A DNA stretch of 13,919 nucleotides from PALSA-1004 sp046715035 (lineage in GTDB: Bacteria > Pseudomonadota > Gammaproteobacteria > Burkholderiales > SG8-41). Below, piece after piece: positions 13,905-13,919 of this stretch. The stretch spans positions 1 to 13,919 of the forward strand of contig JBKJZR010000026.1 of assembly GCA_046715035.1 (NCBI GenBank). The letters run 5' to 3'. Under the pieces are notes generated by a model. That model did not search any database and was not told the DNA's origin. It saw only the letters and a list, made by a program, of their open reading frames with translations. How positions within the stretch are numbered: the first letter of the stretch is position 1; the number at the start of each line of letters is the position of its first letter. The translations under genes and the position numbers were made by a program.

Positions 13905-13919
13905 ATGTTACGCAACCTG
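13905..13919 (+). CDS. Start of an unidentified gene, cut by window end
   Basis: ATG at 13905 is preceded by GGGAGG six to seven bases upstream and by a good promoter about 110 bases upstream. Only five codons (MLRNL) are inside the window, so no product can be named. Between the dioxygenase ATG (13589) and this start nothing else gene-like is convincing; the 315 bases hold the two control regions described separately. Confidence 0.55.

Noticed and set aside
13590..13919. Plus-strand open frame crossing the right-edge promoter, with a short hydrophobic stretch, and a minus-strand 80-codon frame
   Set aside because: Both run through the promoter and leader, have no ribosome binding site and no recognisable domain; the hydrophobic run arises from the promoter sequence.
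1..13919. CRISPR arrays, tRNA/rRNA genes, insertion sequences
   Set aside because: No regularly spaced repeats, cloverleaf-like sequences or transposase motifs were seen on either strand.

Overview
This is a GC-rich window whose gene content points to a betaproteobacterium, probably of the order Burkholderiales. The main clue is five periplasmic receptors of the Bug/TctC (tripartite tricarboxylate receptor) family in under 14 kb, an expansion typical of that group. A decayed PEP-CTERM protein remnant fits the same placement. No rRNA, tRNA, CRISPR array or transposase was seen.

Layout. (1) Positions 8156 down to 1574 on the minus strand hold a tightly packed cassette. It encodes a [2Fe-2S] subunit of a molybdenum hydroxylase, a large subunit that fuses the molybdopterin domain to a C-terminal FAD domain, an alpha/beta hydrolase, an ACMSD-like amidohydrolase/decarboxylase and a Bug receptor. 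Every junction overlaps (4, 14, 4 and 4 bases), so the five genes very probably form one translationally coupled operon. (2) Below it lie a broken PEP-CTERM-type gene (about 1529-1070) and another Bug gene cut by the window start (989-1). (3) Divergent from the cassette is a Gfo/Idh/MocA oxidoreductase (8277-9359, plus). After an intergenic REP-like pair comes a third Bug gene (9527-10495, plus). (4) A convergent intergenic region rich in hairpins separates this from a minus-strand unit, TauD-type dioxygenase > Bug > Bug (13589 to 10663). (5) At the right edge a good sigma70-type promoter, a structured leader and a strong ribosome binding site precede a plus-strand gene of which only five codons are visible.

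How the genes may work together. The cassette reads as an uptake-and-catabolism module. A Bug receptor captures an organic anion. A three-cofactor Mo/FeS/FAD enzyme hydroxylates a (hetero)aromatic or aldehyde-type substrate. The hydrolase opens or deacylates an intermediate, and the ACMSD-like metal enzyme decarboxylates a ring-cleavage-type acid. The substrate cannot be read from the sequence. The TauD-Bug-Bug unit looks like a second small module for an unknown acid or sulfonate. No TctA/TctB membrane subunits, no transcription regulator and no molybdenum-cofactor insertion chaperone are present in the window.

The most noteworthy points are the Moco-FAD fusion, whose domain order is reversed relative to canonical xanthine dehydrogenase, the fully overlapping cassette around it, and back-to-back promoters whose -35 regions coincide between the cassette and the divergent oxidoreductase gene.
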